Assembly (NCBI GenBank): GCA_003694465.1
Contig: RFKM01000017.1
Coordinates: forward strand, 1-7,233
DNA: 7,233 bases
Source of the DNA: Alphaproteobacteria bacterium
Lineage (GTDB): Bacteria; Pseudomonadota; Alphaproteobacteria; Rhodobacterales; Rhodobacteraceae
Direction: 5' to 3'
The position numbers and the translations under genes were made by a program. Position 1 is the stretch's first letter. Each line of letters begins with the position of its first letter. The notes beneath the pieces were generated by a model. That model was given only the letters and a program-made list of their open reading frames with translations. It searched no databases and was not told the DNA's origin. Shown one piece after another: positions 5,018 through 7,233 of this stretch.

Positions 5018-5455
5018 ATGACACCTCAGGAACGGGCGGCGCGCTCGGCGGCGGCGATGTGGGCGGACGACCGCGCCAGCCAGGCGCTGGGCATGGAAAT
5101 CGTCGAGATCGGCCCCGGGCGGGCGGTGCTGACGATGACCTTGCGCGAAGACATGGCCAACGGTCACGGCATTGCCCACGGCGGCTTTATCTTCACGCTG
5201 GCCGATTCGGCCTTTGCCTTTGCCTGCAACAGTTACAACACCGTCGTCGTCGCCCAGCACAATTCGATCACCTACCTCACACCCGGCCGTGTCGGCGAGC
5301 GCCTCACGGCCACGGCAACCGAGGCGCACCGCGCCGGCCGCTCGGGGCTTTATGACGTGGTGGTCACCGGCGAGGACGGCCGCAAGGTAGCTCTGTTCCG
5401 GGGCGCCTCGCGGCAGATCAACGGCACACATTTCGACGAAAACGCCCCCGGCTGA
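5018..5455 (+). CDS. paaI: Phenylacetate-pathway hotdog thioesterase PaaI
   Basis: A 145-residue acyl-CoA thioesterase of the hotdog fold that hydrolyses hydroxylated phenylacetyl-CoA and related dead-end thioesters, releasing trapped CoA during aerobic phenylacetate breakdown. The signature region NGHGIAHGGFIFTLADSAFA (48-67) contains His54-Gly-Gly and the catalytic-type Asp63, which match the PaaI active site; the N-terminal segment with MGMEI-like wording (LGMEIVEIGPGRA) and the HNSITYL strand (81-87) are also typical. Length is normal (E. coli PaaI is about 140). The ATG at 5018 follows AAAGAGGAGA closely. It is first in the operon, 30 bases before paaK, behind a promoter with a palindromic operator. 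A generic PaaI-like thioesterase is the alternative, but the paaK neighbour makes the pathway assignment firm. Confidence 0.93.
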   Translation: MTPQERAARSAAAMWADDRASQALGMEIVEIGPGRAVLTMTLREDMANGHGIAHGGFIFTLADSAFAFACNSYNTVVVAQHNSITYLTPGRVGERLTATATEAHRAGRSGLYDVVVTGEDGRKVALFRGASRQINGTHFDENAPG

Positions 5456-5465
5456 GCACCGCTCG

Positions 5466-5483
5466 GGGAGGACAGGGAGGACA
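5466..5483 (+). repeat. Duplicated Shine-Dalgarno element before paaK
   Basis: GGGAGGACA occurs twice back to back (5466-5474 and 5475-5483), just before the paaK ATG at 5486. The second GGAGG is five bases from the ATG, slightly close but workable; the first is 14 bases away. The doubling may provide a standby site for ribosomes or simply be a replication-slippage duplication. Changing the copy number would shift which GGAGG is used. Confidence 0.7.
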
Positions 5484-5485
5484 GG

Positions 5486-6793
5486 ATGAAAGACCTGACG
5501 CCACGGCGCGAAGAGCTCGAGCCCATCGAGATTGCCTCGCGCGACGAGATTTCGGCACTGCAGCTCGAGCGGATGAAATGGTCGCTCCGGCATGCCTACG
5601 AGAACGTGCCCTTCTACCGCAAGAAATTCGACGAGGCCGGCGTTCACCCCGACGACCTGCGCAACCTTGAAGATCTGGCGAAATTCCCCTTCACCGTGAA
5701 GCAGGACCTGCGCGACAACTACCCCTTCGGAATGTTTGCCGTCCCGCGCGAGCAGATCGCCCGCATCCACGCCTCGTCGGGCACCACCGGCCAGCCGACC
5801 GTTGTCGGCTACACGAAGAACGACCTCGACATGTGGGCCGGCGTCGTCGCCCGGTGCCTGCGCGCCTCGGGCCTGCGCCCCGGCGACGTGCTGCACAACG
5901 CCTACGGCTACGGGCTTTTCACCGGCGGGCTCGGCATCCATGGCGGCGCCGAGAAGATGGGGCTGACGGTGGTGCCCGTCTCCGGCGGCATGACCCAGCG
6001 GCAGGTGCGCCTGATCGAGGATTTCGGCGCCAAGGGCATTACCGTGACGCCATCCTACGCCCTCTCGATCCTTGACGAATACCGGGCACAGGGGCGCGAT
6101 CCGCGCAAGAGCCCGCTCGAGGTGGGCATTTTCGGCGCCGAGCCCTGGACGAACGCCATGCGCCGCGAGATCGAGGAGTCTTTCGACATGCATGCCGTCG
6201 ACATCTACGGCCTGTCCGAGGTGATCGGGCCCGGCGTGGCCAACGAATGTGTCGAGACGAAAGACGGGCTGCACATCTGGGAAGATCATTTCTACCCCGA
6301 GGTGATCGACCCGGTGACCGGCGAGGTCTTGCCCGACGGGGAGCCCGGTGAACTGGTGTTTACCTCGCTCACCAAGGAGGCCTTCCCGATCATCCGCTAC
6401 CGCACCCGCGACCTGACCCGCCTGCTGCCGGGCACGGCCCGCTCGATGCGGCGGATGGAAAAGGTCACCGGCCGCAGCGACGACATGATCATCCTGCGCG
6501 GCGTCAACGTCTTCCCGACCCAGATCGAGGAGCAGCTGATGGCGGTGCCCGAACTCGCGCCGCATTTCCAGATCGAACTGGTGCGCCCGGGCCGGATGGA
6601 CGAGATGCACATTCACGTCGAACTGGCCGAGGGCGTCGAGGCCGACCCGGTGCATGTCAGCCACGTTCTGAAGGGCCTCGTGAAATCGCATGTCGGCGTC
6701 AGCGTGAAGGTGAAGGTGGCGCCCAGCGGCGGGGTGCCGCGCAGCGAGGGCAAGGCGGTGCGCATCGTCGACAATCGCCCGAAGGAAGGCTGA
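5486..6793 (+). CDS. paaK: Phenylacetate-CoA ligase PaaK
   Basis: A 435-residue AMP-forming ligase that activates phenylacetate with ATP and CoA to phenylacetyl-CoA, the committed first step of the aerobic hybrid pathway, in the cytosol. It is a short ANL-superfamily enzyme of the PaaK type (E. coli PaaK is about 437 residues). Visible motifs are the phosphate loop HASSGTTGQPT (95-105), the adenine-binding YGLSEVIGPG (241-250), YRTRDL (305-310), GRSDDMIILRGVNVFP (329-344) at the hinge to the C-terminal domain, and PRSEGKAVRIVDN (418-430) carrying the conserved C-terminal Lys423. FGAEPW (216-221) also fits. The ATG at 5486 follows a duplicated GGAGG site. It lies 30 bases after paaI and three bases before the TetR gene. 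Complete and apparently intact. Confidence 0.96.
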   Translation: MKDLTPRREELEPIEIASRDEISALQLERMKWSLRHAYENVPFYRKKFDEAGVHPDDLRNLEDLAKFPFTVKQDLRDNYPFGMFAVPREQIARIHASSGTTGQPTVVGYTKNDLDMWAGVVARCLRASGLRPGDVLHNAYGYGLFTGGLGIHGGAEKMGLTVVPVSGGMTQRQVRLIEDFGAKGITVTPSYALSILDEYRAQGRDPRKSPLEVGIFGAEPWTNAMRREIEESFDMHAVDIYGLSEVIGPGVANECVETKDGLHIWEDHFYPEVIDPVTGEVLPDGEPGELVFTSLTKEAFPIIRYRTRDLTRLLPGTARSMRRMEKVTGRSDDMIILRGVNVFPTQIEEQLMAVPELAPHFQIELVRPGRMDEMHIHVELAEGVEADPVHVSHVLKGLVKSHVGVSVKVKVAPSGGVPRSEGKAVRIVDNRPKEG

Positions 6794-6796
6794 GGC

Positions 6797-7233
6797 ATGG
6801 CCCGCGGAATCGCCCGCGACCATGACCGGAAACGCCGGGCGATTCGCCGTGGCGCGGCGGAATATTTCGCCCGCCACGGCTTCGACCGCGCCTCGATGAC
6901 GGGCGCGGCGCGCCATTGCGGCGTGTCGAAGGCGCTGATCTACCACTACTACCCGGCCAAGGAGGCACTGCTCTTCGACATTCTCGACACCCACCTGACC
7001 GACCTCGTCGAGACCGCCCGCGCGGTGCCCCCCGAAGAGGGCCTTGGCGGACTCGTGCAGGCGATCCTCGAGGCCTACGAAGATGCCGATGCCGAGCACA
7101 AGCTGCAGATCGACGCGCTTTCGGTCCTGCCGCGCGAACAGCAGGCGCCGCTCATCGCCCTGCAGCGCGAACTCGTCGACATGATGAGCGCCGCGCTCGT
7201 GCACGAGGCGCCCCGGCTGGAAGGCAGCCCCGA
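6797..7233 (+). CDS. TetR-family transcriptional regulator (PaaR-like), 3' truncated by window end
   Basis: The first 145 residues of a TetR-type repressor; no stop codon is reached before the window ends. The N-terminal DNA-binding domain is clear: RRGAAEYFARHGFDRASMTG (about 17-36) leads into the helix-turn-helix CGVSKALIYHYYPAKEALLF (41-60), with the hallmark Y-H-Y-Y-P-A-K-E ending. The remainder is the helical ligand-binding part. The ATG at 6797 lies three bases after the paaK stop, and GAAGGAAGG inside the end of paaK provides its ribosome binding site. By position it is most likely the phenylacetate-responsive repressor of this operon, relieved by phenylacetyl-CoA, acting at the palindrome near 4968. 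The name PaaR is avoided because the ligand is inferred. Further paa genes probably follow to the right. Confidence 0.9.
   Translation, partial: MARGIARDHDRKRRAIRRGAAEYFARHGFDRASMTGAARHCGVSKALIYHYYPAKEALLFDILDTHLTDLVETARAVPPEEGLGGLVQAILEAYEDADAEHKLQIDALSVLPREQQAPLIALQRELVDMMSAALVHEAPRLEGSP

Noticed and set aside
4770..5024. Minus-strand 84-codon frame over the terminator and paa promoter
   Set aside because: It runs through the intrinsic terminator, the operator and the start of paaI, has no ribosome binding site and no recognisable motif.
4913..7204. Very long minus-strand open frame (763 codons) across paaI, paaK and the TetR gene
   Set aside because: It is antisense to three genes with exact family motifs, and its His/Arg/Gly/Asp-rich translation is the usual artefact of high third-position G/C on the opposite strand.

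Overview
The window is GC-rich (visibly about two-thirds G+C, strong G/C third-position bias) and looks like the chromosome of an alphaproteobacterium, most likely a member of the Rhodobacterales. This rests on the DUF2794-type protein at 4361-4705, a family I know only from Alphaproteobacteria, and on the codon style. I see no phage, transposon or CRISPR signatures; apart from the small ORFs at the left end, it reads as core-type chromosome.

Layout. (1) 1-871: a poorly coding left end with two tiny overlapping ORFs (18-125 and 122-364, ATGA overlap), a hairpin after them, an A/T-rich stretch with a TGTGAA-AA-TTCACA palindrome, and a further weak 80-codon ORF (606-848). (2) 872-1522, minus strand: beta-class carbonic anhydrase, divergent from (3) a plus-strand run: an unrecognised helical protein (1687-2067, GTG start), a family M17 leucyl aminopeptidase (2126-3511) and an NlpC/P60 cysteine peptidase with two SH3-like segments (3508-4380), the last two joined by a GTGA stop/start overlap. 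(4) 4361-4705, minus strand: DUF2794 protein, whose 3' end overlaps the peptidase gene by 20 bases. (5) 4706-5017: a regulatory interval with three CCGCGA half-sites spaced exactly 11 bp apart, a strongly folded segment ending in a canonical intrinsic terminator (candidate small RNA), then a promoter carrying a GACCG-CT-CGGTC operator. (6) 5018-7233: paaI, paaK and a TetR-family regulator cut by the window end, tightly packed as one operon.

How the genes work together. The M17 aminopeptidase and the NlpC/P60 enzyme, which has no signal peptide, probably act together in the cytoplasm on short peptides, plausibly recycled murein peptides. The right-hand operon starts aerobic phenylacetate catabolism: PaaK makes phenylacetyl-CoA, PaaI hydrolyses stalled CoA thioesters, and the TetR protein (PaaR-like) probably represses the operon through the palindrome over its -35 region.

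The least explained segment is 4775-4949: helically phased direct repeats upstream of a three-way-junction-like fold and terminator with no recognisable gene inside. That is the best candidate for something undescribed, with the coupled mini-ORFs at the left end as a second.
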